A DNA stretch of 64,000 nucleotides from Bacillus sp. EB106-08-02-XG196 (GTDB taxonomy: Bacteria > Bacillota > Bacilli > Bacillales > Cytobacillaceae), in contig NZ_JABWSY010000007.1 in NCBI RefSeq assembly GCF_013396335.1, positions 239,317 through 303,316 on the forward strand, in the 5' to 3' direction. The notes under the pieces were generated by a model. That model worked only from the letters and a program-made list of their open reading frames with translations, was not told where the DNA came from and searched no databases. Positions 9,379 to 17,778 of the stretch are shown one piece after another (positions within the stretch are counted from its first letter, which is position 1; every line of letters begins with the position of its first letter). The position numbers and the translations under genes were made by a program.

Positions 9379-10737
9379 TTAAATATTTCCTTTTTTAGGA
9401 ATAAACAAGATTGTTATGGAAGCCAAGACTCCTGCAACGGCAAAGAGATAAAAGTTAAGGGAGAAGTCAAAATTTGAGCTCATAAAGAAACCAATTAGAA
9501 TAGGGCCTGAAATGGCACCAATTCGCCCAAAACCAAGGGCCCAACCCAAGGCAGTCGCTCGATTGTCTGCTTCAAAATATTTGGAAATGTAGGCATTTAG
9601 AATAAGTGTAGTTCCAATTGTTCCAAAGCCTGCCATCCCTACTAAACCATACACAACAAACATCGATGATTTTATACTTAAAAGTGCGATTGATATTCCT
9701 GCTAAGAAATAAGAAAGGCTAATAATTTTTCTTGAGCCCCAACGGTCTGCCGCCGTACCAGCTACTAAAGCACCAATCGCCGCGGATAAGTTTAACATCA
9801 GTAAAAATCCTAAACTAGGTCCGAGCGGATATCCTGCCTCACGCATCATTTTTGGCAGCCATGTACTTAACCCATAAATCATTAACAGCCCTAGAAAGAA
9901 AGTAACCCAAAAAAACATGGTTGCCCTAATATTTGTCCGTGAGAATAGACTCGCGATAGCGGCAAATTTATTCATATTTCCTTTGGTCTCATCCTTCATA
10001 GTGCTTTGGATAAGATCATTAGGAAGTTGATATTTTTTTGCCAAATTTTCAGCCTTATCAAACTTTTTCTTTGCAAGAAGAAAGCTGATCGACTCGGGAA
10101 GAAATTTAATTATAAAAGGAATAACTAAAAGTGGAATGACACCAATCCAAAACATTAATCTCCATCCATAATCCTCTAAAAGAAACATGGAAAATAAAGC
10201 GCCAAGGACTCCTCCAATTGGATAACCAGTATACATAATAGCGTACATTTTTGAACGATGCTGGACAGGAGAATACTCGATTGTTAAAGCGGATGCTGTA
10301 GGAATAACTCCACCAAGTCCAAGACCGCCAATAAAGCGAAAGATCCCAAACATTTCAGGAGACGTAGAAAGTGCGACAAGACACATTGAAATCGAAAATA
10401 CGCTAACGCAAAAAATTAAAGTCATTTTACGGCCAATCATATCCGTAACCGTTCCAACACAGACCGCACCGATAAGCATACCCATTAGTGCATAACTACC
10501 GATTGCTCCAGCCTGTGCTGGTGTCATACTCCAATCTTTATACTCCATTAAAGACGGTAATACTGCACCATAGATTCCTAAATCATATCCATCAGCTAAC
10601 ATCGCAAACCAGCACAAGAGAACAACAATAAACGTTGCTTTAGGCATCTTCTTAATTGACAGATTAGTAGTATTTAGAGCCAATTGATTTGATTTTGTTA
10701 TATCTTCAGTAACTACAGATTGTACTTTCTGGTTCAT
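9379..10737 (-). CDS. MFS transporter, aromatic acid:H+ symporter type
   Basis: A 452-residue 12-helix major facilitator. ADGYDLGIYGAVLPSLM in the first helix is the DGxD signature of the AAHS family (PcaK/BenK type), followed by the loop motif GTVTDMIGRKMTLIF and, in the second half, AGTAADRWGSRKI. It would import an aromatic carboxylate, most likely anthranilate given the operon downstream; the substrate is inference. It is a separate transcription unit, bounded by a terminator downstream and its own promoter and palindrome upstream. Confidence 0.87.
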   Translation of the reverse strand: MNQKVQSVVTEDITKSNQLALNTTNLSIKKMPKATFIVVLLCWFAMLADGYDLGIYGAVLPSLMEYKDWSMTPAQAGAIGSYALMGMLIGAVCVGTVTDMIGRKMTLIFCVSVFSISMCLVALSTSPEMFGIFRFIGGLGLGGVIPTASALTIEYSPVQHRSKMYAIMYTGYPIGGVLGALFSMFLLEDYGWRLMFWIGVIPLLVIPFIIKFLPESISFLLAKKKFDKAENLAKKYQLPNDLIQSTMKDETKGNMNKFAAIASLFSRTNIRATMFFWVTFFLGLLMIYGLSTWLPKMMREAGYPLGPSLGFLLMLNLSAAIGALVAGTAADRWGSRKIISLSYFLAGISIALLSIKSSMFVVYGLVGMAGFGTIGTTLILNAYISKYFEADNRATALGWALGFGRIGAISGPILIGFFMSSNFDFSLNFYLFAVAGVLASITILFIPKKGNI

Positions 10738-10828
10738 CCAATCATCTCCTTTTAGAATTTAATCCAATAGTCACTTGTGTTTATTCTTTGCTGTATTTTC
10801 TTACCGAATCCCCCTCTCTATATTTGAT

Positions 10829-10870
10829 TTTATATTTTTTATCTTTTACACTATTGTTAAGTGGTTAACA
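10829..10870 (-). promoter_or_regulatory. Predicted promoter and perfect Crp/Fnr-type palindrome before the transporter
   Basis: The perfect palindrome TGTTAA-GTGG-TTAACA occupies 10855-10870, with the geometry of a CRP site (TGTTA-N6-TAACA). A TATAAA -10 box lies at 10834-10829 on the minus strand, so the palindrome centre is about 40 bases before the expected start of transcription. The promoter assignment is from sequence inspection only. Confidence 0.5.
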
Positions 10871-10891
10871 TTAATAAACTTTTTTATGTAT

Positions 10892-10911
10892 TTGTTATGA
10901 TAATTTAACAA
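10892..10911 (+). promoter_or_regulatory. Crp/Fnr-like inverted repeat before the regulator genes
   Basis: TTGTTA-N8-TAACAA is a perfect inverted repeat, two bases wider in the spacer than the transporter site. It is centred about 40 bases before a start predicted from TATTAA at 10930-10935. It could be an autoregulatory site for the two regulators that follow. The wider spacer lowers my confidence. Confidence 0.4.
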
Positions 10912-10938
10912 TACAATTCTATTAATCCATATTAAAAT

Positions 10939-10952
10939 GTAAGCGTTAACAA
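10939..10952 (+). promoter_or_regulatory. cre box overlapping the regulator promoter start
   Basis: TGTAAGCGTTAACA fits the CcpA cre consensus. It covers the expected transcription start of the Crp/Fnr genes, a position where CcpA represses. This would place the anthranilate regulon under carbon catabolite control through its regulators. Confidence 0.6.
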
Positions 10953-11015
10953 AAAAGTAAATCAACTAACAAATTTAATACATAAGAAATAAAATTTAGC
11001 TTAGGAGTTGATTCA

Positions 11016-11645
11016 GTGGCAATCCTTTTTGAAAGTGATATTAATTGGGAAACTTGTTTGCAATTTGGAACTAGACAATTCTTCAAGGAAAAAAAGAGTA
11101 TTTACCAACAAGGAACAATGGGAGATGGATTTTATTATATCCAAAAGGGATTAGTGAAAGTGACAACTACAACAGCGAATGGGAAAGATCGCATGTTAAA
11201 CATCGCTATTCCTGGTCAATTATTAGGAATTCAAGCTATGGATCGGATGCCACATTTTACAACGTCAACAGCAGTAAATGACACAGTACTCTACTATTTT
11301 TCATGTGAACAATTTCAAAAACTAATAACCTATCAACCTTCAATCCTAAACATTGTTATAGAAACAATCATACATAAAATGCATATTCTTGCAGATAAAA
11401 TTCACCTGGACACTCTTACTCCAGAGCAGCAGTTGTCCGTAATTCTTTGGAATATCTGTTATGAATTTAAGAATTATGAAGTTACTCTTTCACAGCAAGA
11501 CCTTACAAAATGCACAGGATTAACAAGAATCACCATTTATAAGATTCTTAAGCAATGGAAGGAAGAAGACATCATTGAGGTTCATGGGAAAAAGATTATA
11601 ATAAAAAATCCCGATGAATTAAAAAAACTTCAAGGCAGGGTGTAG
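11016..11645 (+). CDS. Crp/Fnr family regulator 1
   Basis: A 209-residue transcription factor with an N-terminal cNMP-type beta-roll (QQGTMGDGFYYIQKGLVKVTTTT, then IAIPGQLLGIQ) and a C-terminal winged helix (LSQQDLTKCTGLTRITIYKILKQWKEEDII). It has no N-terminal cysteine cluster like Fnr, so it should not carry an Fe-S centre; a small-molecule effector is more likely, as in CprK-type members that bind aromatics. It starts at GTG with GGAG eight bases upstream and is followed two bases later by a paralogue. It is transcribed away from the anthranilate transporter and operon, which it probably controls. Confidence 0.85.
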   Translation: MAILFESDINWETCLQFGTRQFFKEKKSIYQQGTMGDGFYYIQKGLVKVTTTTANGKDRMLNIAIPGQLLGIQAMDRMPHFTTSTAVNDTVLYYFSCEQFQKLITYQPSILNIVIETIIHKMHILADKIHLDTLTPEQQLSVILWNICYEFKNYEVTLSQQDLTKCTGLTRITIYKILKQWKEEDIIEVHGKKIIIKNPDELKKLQGRV

Positions 11646-11647
11646 GC

Positions 11648-12310
11648 ATGAAAAATCTTAGAAATGCATGGGGTTCTTATTTAAAATATGGAAATAAACT
11701 TGTTCTTGAGGAAAATTCAGTAGTGTACCGTCAGGGCGGTGAAGGAAAAGGATTTTTTTTCTTATATGAAGGTGGGATAAAAATTACCCTTCTCACAAAA
11801 GAAGGAGTGGAACGCACAGTTAACTATGTTCCTAAAGGAATGTTATTTGGTGAGCAAGGCTCAAGGAAGCAATCCTACCTAACCTCCGCTTTAACAACCC
11901 GTACATCTATTGTCTATCATTTTTCTGATGATGCGTTAGAAAATATTTGTCATAATCATCCTGAAGCAGCATGTATTTTCACCAATTCTCTAATCTATAA
12001 ATTTAGAATTCTTGCAGAGATTATTGCCTTTTTAAACTCCCCGGTTGAACAACAAATGGCTCATTATCTATTAAAACTAATAAATGAAAATGGCAGTTTC
12101 TCCATTGATCAAACATCCTTTGCTCATTACATAGGTACCTCAAGAATTACTGTTAATAAAATACTTAATAAGTGGAAGAGTCAAAAGATCATCGACTTAA
12201 CGAATAGGACAATTGACATCCTGGATATTAATCGGTTAAAAGAACTACGAGAGTCTGGTGGAATTCACATTGATAACTTGGATTTATTAATATTGACTAA
12301 CTATGAATAA
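11648..12310 (+). CDS. Crp/Fnr family regulator 2
   Basis: A 220-residue paralogue of the gene just upstream: beta-roll (YRQGGEGKGFFFLYEGGIKITLLTKEG, VPKGMLFGEQG) and C-terminal helix-turn-helix (FAHYIGTSRITVNKILNKWKSQKIIDL). It begins two bases after the previous stop, so the two are cotranscribed and probably made in similar amounts. The two recognition helices differ (LTRITIYKIL versus TSRITVNKIL). They may act as a heterodimer or on different sites; the sequence does not decide this. It also lacks Fnr-type cysteines. Confidence 0.85.
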   Translation: MKNLRNAWGSYLKYGNKLVLEENSVVYRQGGEGKGFFFLYEGGIKITLLTKEGVERTVNYVPKGMLFGEQGSRKQSYLTSALTTRTSIVYHFSDDALENICHNHPEAACIFTNSLIYKFRILAEIIAFLNSPVEQQMAHYLLKLINENGSFSIDQTSFAHYIGTSRITVNKILNKWKSQKIIDLTNRTIDILDINRLKELRESGGIHIDNLDLLILTNYE

Positions 12311-12313
12311 AGC

Positions 12314-12339
12314 AGTGCCTAACTTCATTGTTAGGCACT
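12314..12339 (+). terminator. Hairpin after the regulator pair
   Basis: Ten-base arms AGTGCCTAAC and GTTAGGCACT with a six-base loop begin shortly after the second regulator stop. There is no clear T run after it, so termination efficiency is uncertain. Confidence 0.55.
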
Positions 12340-12388
12340 ATAATCATTGGACCAAAGAGACTTTTATTCTGTTCAAATATATGAAACA

Positions 12389-12634
12389 TTATTCAAGGAC
12401 CAAAAAATATTGAATTTGATATGGTGTAACTGCTGTAATTGCTTGTATCGAATAACCGATACTTAGTAATTGCGATAAGGTTTCTGCACAATTTTCGCGA
12501 GGAGGCTCGATTGGTGCATGAAAGCTTTTAAATAAATTTATAAGTTGATTATTCGTCGTACATTGAAGCAAAACCACATGTCTACCAGTCCACGCCTGCC
12601 CAATCATGGGTTGTACTTGTCTTATCCTTCTCAT
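12389..12634 (-). CDS. Small protein of unknown function
   Basis: An 81-residue frame (MRRIRQVQPMIGQAWTGRHVV...) with AAGGTAAGGGTG upstream of its ATG. It has no predicted membrane segment and no motif I recognise. It sits alone between the regulator hairpin and an MFS gene's terminator, fills its intergenic space without overlap, and is therefore plausibly real, but I cannot give a function. Confidence 0.45.
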   Translation of the reverse strand: MRRIRQVQPMIGQAWTGRHVVLLQCTTNNQLINLFKSFHAPIEPPRENCAETLSQLLSIGYSIQAITAVTPYQIQYFLVLE

Positions 12635-12713
12635 GATATGACACCCTTACCTTATTGATACAATAGTCTATGTTTTACTTATCGGAAGGGTTTCACATTA
12701 AAGTACATAATTA

Positions 12714-12740
12714 AGGCGTGATCCAATTGGATTCACGCCT
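12714..12740 (-). terminator. Terminator at the end of the MFS gene
   Basis: Arms AGGCGTGA (12714-12721) and TCACGCCT (12733-12740) enclose a further short palindrome TCCAATTGGA. The distal arm overlaps the MFS stop codon. A moderately T-rich stretch follows on the minus strand. Confidence 0.7.
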
Positions 12741-14034
12741 GAAGTTTTACCCTTTTAGAACTCGACCAGATAAACACTGGTATTAGGAGGAGTGAAAGAA
12801 TTCCTCCTGCAATGGATAGTGTGGCATAACTGCTATTCGCAACAACCACCCCAGATAGTACGCCTCCCGTAGCACCGGATAAAGCAACCATAACATCAAC
12901 AGTTCCTTGCGTTTTTGCACGATTAGCCGGATTCGTTGAATCTACTAGAATAGCTGTTCCACTTATTAATCCGAAGTTCCAGCCTAGGCCTAGCAATATC
13001 AGTGCCAAAGTAAGTAAAGTCATCGATTCACCTGGTGCCATGGCAGCCAGCACCCCTGCTGCAAGTAAGGTGACACCCGATGCGATTGCCATGTATAGGC
13101 GTCCAATCCTATCAACAAGGACTCCTGTTAGGAGTGATGGAAGATACATAGCACCTACATGAAATCCAATTATCATACCAACGTCACTTAAACCATGTCC
13201 GTGCTTCCCCATATGTACAGGTGTCATTGTCATGATTGCGACCATAACCAATTGAGTTAACACCATTAATGTTGCTGCTGCCACGATTCCTCTTTTATTA
13301 AACGCTAGTGAATTTGTATTACTATCTAAATGAACTTTCTTGTTCTTTCTCTTCTCATCCGCAATAGCTTCTGCAACAATAAGTGGATCTGGACGCAGTA
13401 AAATGAGCAGCACCAAACCAGCTAGAATATAAGTTGCTGCTGCTAAAATGAATGGTCCTGATAATGCTGGGACACCTAACTTTATTGCAAATCGTCCCAT
13501 TACATCAACCAAATTTGGACCCGCAACAGCCCCAAATGTTGTTGATACCATGGCAATACTTATTGCAGTCGCTCTCTGCTTGGGACTAGCCAAGTCTGTT
13601 CCTGCATAGCGGGCTTGTAAATTTGTTGCACTGCCGGAGCCATAGATTAGCAGTGAGATAAATAGCAGAAAAATATTATTGGTTATCGCTGCAATGACTA
13701 CCCCGATTGCTCCAATTCCTCCTGCAAGAAAACCAGCAGCCAATCCAAACCTGCGGCCATACGATTGAGATAACCGCCCTACCAGAAGGGCTGCCCCTGC
13801 AGAACCAAGGGTAAATAACGCAGTTGGAACCCCTGAAAAACTATCTGTCCCCAGCATATCTTGAGCTAGCAGTGCTCCAACCGTGATGCCTGCTGCCAGT
13901 CCGGCACCGCCGAATATTTGTGATAAAACAACGATGATCAATGTCCGTCTATATAAAGCCCGCTGTTTTTCTGGTGAGTCAATGTAATTCTGATACTTAT
14001 TAAAAATAGTTGAATCATCCTGTTTATCAGCCAT
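12733..14034 (-). CDS. MFS transporter, probably a drug/metabolite exporter
   Basis: A 433-residue major facilitator with about 12 hydrophobic segments. The motif A loop GRLSQSYGRRFGLA follows helix 2, and a motif C-like stretch, SIAMVSTTFGAVAGPNLVDVM, is typical of proton antiporters; the second-half loop is TGVLVDRIGRLYMAI. This suggests efflux rather than uptake. It has its own terminator and no neighbour that reveals a substrate. Confidence 0.8.
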   Translation of the reverse strand: MADKQDDSTIFNKYQNYIDSPEKQRALYRRTLIIVVLSQIFGGAGLAAGITVGALLAQDMLGTDSFSGVPTALFTLGSAGAALLVGRLSQSYGRRFGLAAGFLAGGIGAIGVVIAAITNNIFLLFISLLIYGSGSATNLQARYAGTDLASPKQRATAISIAMVSTTFGAVAGPNLVDVMGRFAIKLGVPALSGPFILAAATYILAGLVLLILLRPDPLIVAEAIADEKRKNKKVHLDSNTNSLAFNKRGIVAAATLMVLTQLVMVAIMTMTPVHMGKHGHGLSDVGMIIGFHVGAMYLPSLLTGVLVDRIGRLYMAIASGVTLLAAGVLAAMAPGESMTLLTLALILLGLGWNFGLISGTAILVDSTNPANRAKTQGTVDVMVALSGATGGVLSGVVVANSSYATLSIAGGILSLLLIPVFIWSSSKRVKLQA

Positions 14035-14110
14035 ATCTAGATCTCTCCCATTTGCACCATAATTGATATTGATTACTAAATAATATCATTTAGGGCTATT
14101 AACGAAAACA

Positions 14111-14154
14111 AAAAAAACAAGAAACCACAAATCTTCTGAGTTTCCCGTTTTTTT
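14111..14154 (-). terminator. Terminator after brnQ
   Basis: A-rich and T-rich arms (14111-14125 and 14140-14154) pair on the minus-strand transcript with two G-U wobbles and end in a seven-T run. They lie just beyond the brnQ stop. Confidence 0.65.
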
Positions 14155-14161
14155 ACATAAA

Positions 14162-15487
14162 CTATGGATTTGTTCTAGTTACAGGAGGAGTACCCCTTAA
14201 CCAACCTAAAATATATCCAATAATTAACCCTAATAGTGCAGGAATTAACCACCCTAGCCCTTCAATATAATAAGGAAGAATTTCAAGTGCCCCACTCCAA
14301 CTACCATCTAAAAATACTTTGTTCATGGTGTCTAAAACACTAAAAAGAGTAACAAAGCCGATTACAGAGCTATATATATATGGATTTCTTTTAATAAAAT
14401 CATCCAAAAGACCTAAGAAGATTAGTACAATGGCAATTGGATAGATCATGCCAAGAATCGGTACAGATATTTGCAGGATTTGGGTTAAACCTAAATTTGC
14501 AATTGCCGTACTTAGTACAGCTAAGATAACGACCCATACTTTATAAGTGACTTTTGGAATGGCGTTAGAGAAGAACTGGCTGCATGATGTGATTAAACCG
14601 ATGGATACACAAAAACATGCGAGCGTAAAGACAATACCCAGCAGCAATGTTCCGCTTTGTCCAAACAAGTAGGTCATAATGTTGGACAAAATAATTGCCC
14701 CATTTTCAGCTTGTCCTAATGAAGAACTCGCAGCGCCTAAATATCCTAAAATAAGATAAATCACCGCTAATAACAACCCAGCACCTAAACCAGCGTACAT
14801 CATATAATGTGATTTCTTTTTGGAGTCGAGTACACCTTGTGATGTCAACGTGTTAGCAATTACAATTCCAAACGCCAGTGCTGCCAAGGCATCCATGGTT
14901 AAATAGCCCTCTAATATTCCTTGAAATAATGGATTCTCTTGATAATTCCCAACCGGTGATGTAAATGAACCGATAGGATCCATTAAGCTCTTTACAAAAA
15001 TAATGGCGATCAAGGTTAAAAGGATTGGCGTCAACAGTTTCCCAAAAAGACTAATCAGTTTAGATGGATACATACTCAACCACGCGGCTAATCCAAAAAA
15101 GACGATGCTATAGAGTAATAAAGAGATCGGACCTGCAACCAAATTCTCCGGCAAGAACGGTGCGGCCCCCATTTCAAAAGCAAGGCTTCCTGCACGAGGA
15201 ATCGCTAGTCCTGGGCCGATTGCAATATAAATCAAAAATGGAAAGATTAATGCAAATAAAGGGTGCACTCTAAGGTTCAGCTCGTTCAAGCTTCCTACCT
15301 TTGCAACTGCAATCACTCCTAATATTGGCAGACCAACGGCTGAAACAATAAACCCAGCAAGGGCCAGCCAAATATGTTCTCCGGCTGATTGACCGAGAAA
15401 GGGTGGGAAAATAAGGTTCCCAGCACCGAAAAACATAGAAAATAACATAAAACTAATAAAGACTACTTGCTTTGCAGAAAAATTCAT
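14162..15487 (-). CDS. brnQ: Branched-chain amino acid:cation symporter
   Basis: A 441-residue LIVCS-family permease with 12 predicted helices. The N-terminus MNFSAKQVVFISFMLFSMFFGAGNLIFPPFLG is characteristic of BrnQ. It imports leucine, isoleucine and valine with Na+ or H+. I start at 15487 because AAGGAGAT lies just upstream; an extension to 15571 would run into the preceding regulator. It follows the AraC-type gene by 46 bases, so the two may share a transcript. Confidence 0.93.
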   Translation of the reverse strand: MNFSAKQVVFISFMLFSMFFGAGNLIFPPFLGQSAGEHIWLALAGFIVSAVGLPILGVIAVAKVGSLNELNLRVHPLFALIFPFLIYIAIGPGLAIPRAGSLAFEMGAAPFLPENLVAGPISLLLYSIVFFGLAAWLSMYPSKLISLFGKLLTPILLTLIAIIFVKSLMDPIGSFTSPVGNYQENPLFQGILEGYLTMDALAALAFGIVIANTLTSQGVLDSKKKSHYMMYAGLGAGLLLAVIYLILGYLGAASSSLGQAENGAIILSNIMTYLFGQSGTLLLGIVFTLACFCVSIGLITSCSQFFSNAIPKVTYKVWVVILAVLSTAIANLGLTQILQISVPILGMIYPIAIVLIFLGLLDDFIKRNPYIYSSVIGFVTLFSVLDTMNKVFLDGSWSGALEILPYYIEGLGWLIPALLGLIIGYILGWLRGTPPVTRTNP

Positions 15488-15533
15488 GATGTATCTCCTT
15501 AGGTGTAATAAAAAACAACATTTTAACATTATA

Positions 15534-16493
15534 TCATTTGTTGGCTCTAAATTCCTTTGGTGTCTGTCCAAATTTCACTTTAAAAATTCGATAAAAATAA
15601 CTGATGTTATAATAACCGACCTGTTCAACAATCGAAGCAATTGGTAAATCGGTTCCTTCTAACATTTCCTTTGCTTTTCCCAGCCGTCTTTCCTGAAGAA
15701 GGTCTTTAAATGTACGGGAAGTCGCCTTTTTAATCGTTTTGCTTAGCCCATAATGGGATTGGTTTAATTGCTCTGCCAATTCGTATAAAGATGCTTCTTT
15801 GTAGTGTTCCTCTATATATTTAAGTGACTCCACGACCAAATAGTGTGTGATGGAGGCTTCTTCTTTTCGTTCTACCCGATCAGAATTCTTGATTAGCTCA
15901 ATCATAAAGAGCCCCATGTATAGCTTGATGGCAGACTCTGAGAAAGTGGTGGGATACATAATTTCATGAATTATTTTTCTAATTAAATCCTGTATGTCTT
16001 CTATTTCCGAAACTTTAAAATAAAGAAATTGCCCATTCTGTGTATTATTGTATAGGCTGCTCAATAAGAAATCACTGACAATATTACCTGAGCTTAAATA
16101 AGAAAATATAAAATCAAAAAAGGCTGGGCGAATTATAAAATTAATGACAATGTCTTCTTTGGCACAAGCTTTAATTTCATGCTCTATATGCTGATTTAAT
16201 AGAAGCAGCTCCCCTTTTTTTAAGATTATCGGTCTCCCGCCAACTGTCTGCTCCAATTTCCCGTTATACACATAATTAACTTCGATATAATCATGTTTAT
16301 GTAGGGGGAAATCTACAAATCGAGTGTGCTGGCGAACCATAATCATCTTATCTTTACTTAAGAATTTTTCACTTTCAATAATAAAATTTGTCTTACTCGT
16401 ATATAGTTCTTTACTTACTTTCGCTTGCTGTTCAAGAATACTCTTCTCTTCGTCAGTAATCTGTAAAAGCTCGTTTAGTAGTTCTTGATTCAT
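15534..16493 (-). CDS. AraC family regulator with cupin sensor domain
   Basis: A 319-residue transcription factor. The N-terminal half holds a cupin (HTRFVDFPLHKHDYIEVNYVYNGKLEQTVGGRPIILKKGELLLLN, about residues 55-105), and the C-terminal 100 residues a double helix-turn-helix (ASLYELAEQLNQSHYGLSKTIKKATSRTFKDLLQERRLGKAKEMLEGTDLPIASIV and YYNISYFYRIFKVKFGQTPKEFRANK). It lies between brnQ and rhaD on the same strand. The ligand is not evident; a sugar is likely for the family, and rhamnose is a guess from location. AGGAAAAGGTG precedes the start. Confidence 0.85.
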   Translation of the reverse strand: MNQELLNELLQITDEEKSILEQQAKVSKELYTSKTNFIIESEKFLSKDKMIMVRQHTRFVDFPLHKHDYIEVNYVYNGKLEQTVGGRPIILKKGELLLLNQHIEHEIKACAKEDIVINFIIRPAFFDFIFSYLSSGNIVSDFLLSSLYNNTQNGQFLYFKVSEIEDIQDLIRKIIHEIMYPTTFSESAIKLYMGLFMIELIKNSDRVERKEEASITHYLVVESLKYIEEHYKEASLYELAEQLNQSHYGLSKTIKKATSRTFKDLLQERRLGKAKEMLEGTDLPIASIVEQVGYYNISYFYRIFKVKFGQTPKEFRANK

Positions 16494-16568
16494 GTTTCAC
16501 CTTTTCCTGTTTACCAATTCATTATTATAAGTAGTATAATACCATTTCCTTTTATCCATTAGAACAAA

Positions 16569-16598
16569 AAGGTGTGCCCTATATCCGGAACACACCTT
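16569..16598 (-). terminator. Terminator after rhaD
   Basis: Arms AAGGTGTG and CACACCTT are followed on the minus strand by a T-rich tail (TTTTTGTTCT). Confidence 0.8.
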
Positions 16599-16612
16599 AG
16601 ATTTATTTCTTA

Positions 16613-17461
16613 TTAAATATCCTTAAACATCCTTAAAATCCCTTCGCGTGGAACAACACCAAATGCATCTGCAAGCTCTTGCAACTGAGCGTCAGTGATC
16701 GTTTGCTTTTTGCCTCCTTGGGCACAAACAATGGTATAGACTTCCGCAGCTTTTTCAGCCGTCTCAATCAGACCGAAGGTTTCATCTAATGTGGTGCCAG
16801 CGCCGAAGATTCCATGATGCGGCCAAAGAACAAGCCGGACATCCTCCATTTTTACTGCTGTTGCTTCACCAATTGCATTTGTTCCAGGAACAATCCACGG
16901 AATGATTCCTACGCCTTCAGGGAAAACTACAAGACATTCTGTACACATTTCCCATAAGGTTTTTGTGAAATCTTCTTCTTTTAAACTATGTGTAAAGGAC
17001 ATGGCAATCAGGTTTGTTGCGTGACAGTGCATGATTACTCGGTGGTTCTTATCAGCTGCTAAGCGCTTCGTATGATTCATCAGATGTGTTGTTAATTCGC
17101 TGGTTGCAACTCCGCCATCTTCAAAGCCCCAAAGGATTTCATAGCTTTTCCCATCCGTTGCAATACGAATTAGACCTAAGTTATTTGCAGGATCCCTGTT
17201 AACATTCTTAAAGTATTTTCCTGAACCTGTTACGATGAAATAATGGCCAGCAAGTGCTGAAGCATCAAATTTCATAGGGACCGTTCTTTTAACATCATCT
17301 ACATTCAAATACGGAAGAACTTCATATTCATGTAATAAATAACTGATATTGCCGCCATTTCGTTCATCCCAGCCTAAACGATATAAATTCGAAGTGGTTT
17401 CTAACATTTCTTGTAAAAATGGGGCTGTATAAATTGCATCTTTTATGATTGTCATACTCAT
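16613..17461 (-). CDS. rhaD: Rhamnulose-1-phosphate aldolase
   Basis: A 282-residue zinc class II aldolase (E. coli RhaD is 274). Signatures are WDERNGGNISYLL, the phosphate-binding FIVTGSGKYFKN, zinc ligands in VIMHCHATNLIAMS and LWPHHGIFGAGTTLDETFGLIETAEKAAE. It cleaves L-rhamnulose 1-phosphate to DHAP and L-lactaldehyde. It is set apart from rhaB/rhaA by the regulator and has its own upstream T-rich operator region. A second aldolase for the same step is fused in rhaEW about 10 kb away. Confidence 0.93.
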   Translation of the reverse strand: MSMTIIKDAIYTAPFLQEMLETTSNLYRLGWDERNGGNISYLLHEYEVLPYLNVDDVKRTVPMKFDASALAGHYFIVTGSGKYFKNVNRDPANNLGLIRIATDGKSYEILWGFEDGGVATSELTTHLMNHTKRLAADKNHRVIMHCHATNLIAMSFTHSLKEEDFTKTLWEMCTECLVVFPEGVGIIPWIVPGTNAIGEATAVKMEDVRLVLWPHHGIFGAGTTLDETFGLIETAEKAAEVYTIVCAQGGKKQTITDAQLQELADAFGVVPREGILRMFKDI

Positions 17462-17494
17462 TTCAATTTCTCTCCTTTTATTGGAACTATTAAT

Positions 17495-17620
17495 TTTGGT
17501 AAAAGTTTTTTGTTTAATATTAAATAGTTTTTGTTTTATTCTTTATAATGTAATTATACTCCCGAAACAAACATAAATCAACATAAAAACAATCAATTAC
17601 TTTTGTTTGTTTTTGTTCTC
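17495..17620 (-). promoter_or_regulatory. rhaD promoter region with repeated TTTGTTT operator elements
   Basis: This 317-base gap (17462-17778) holds several TTTGTTTTT- and TGTTTGTTT-like elements on one or the other strand around a TATAAT-like -10. The same word recurs before the DeoR-type regulator and before rhaEW, so it is the best candidate for that regulator's operator. The exact consensus and repeat spacing need alignment. Confidence 0.5.
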
Positions 17621-17708
17621 TCGACAAAACCGTCACAATTGTATCCGTTTTCCCTTATTTCACTTAGAGTCTTGCAAAAATTTGATAATTATACTTGTAT
17701 AAACAAAT

Positions 17709-17735
17709 AGAAGCAGACCCACTTGGTCTGCTTCT
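17709..17735 (-). terminator. Terminator after the rhamnose regulator
   Basis: Eleven-base perfect arms AGAAGCAGACC and GGTCTGCTTCT with a five-base loop, then a TATTTGTTT tail on the minus strand. Confidence 0.85.
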
Positions 17736-17778
17736 AAACGATTTTTCTATAATAGATTTATGCATTGGCTTCATTAAA

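Noticed and set aside
17462..17778. Possible gene in the gap between rhaD and rhaR
   Set aside because: The region is filled by T-rich operator-like repeats, a -10 box and a terminator; no start with a ribosome site opens a useful frame.
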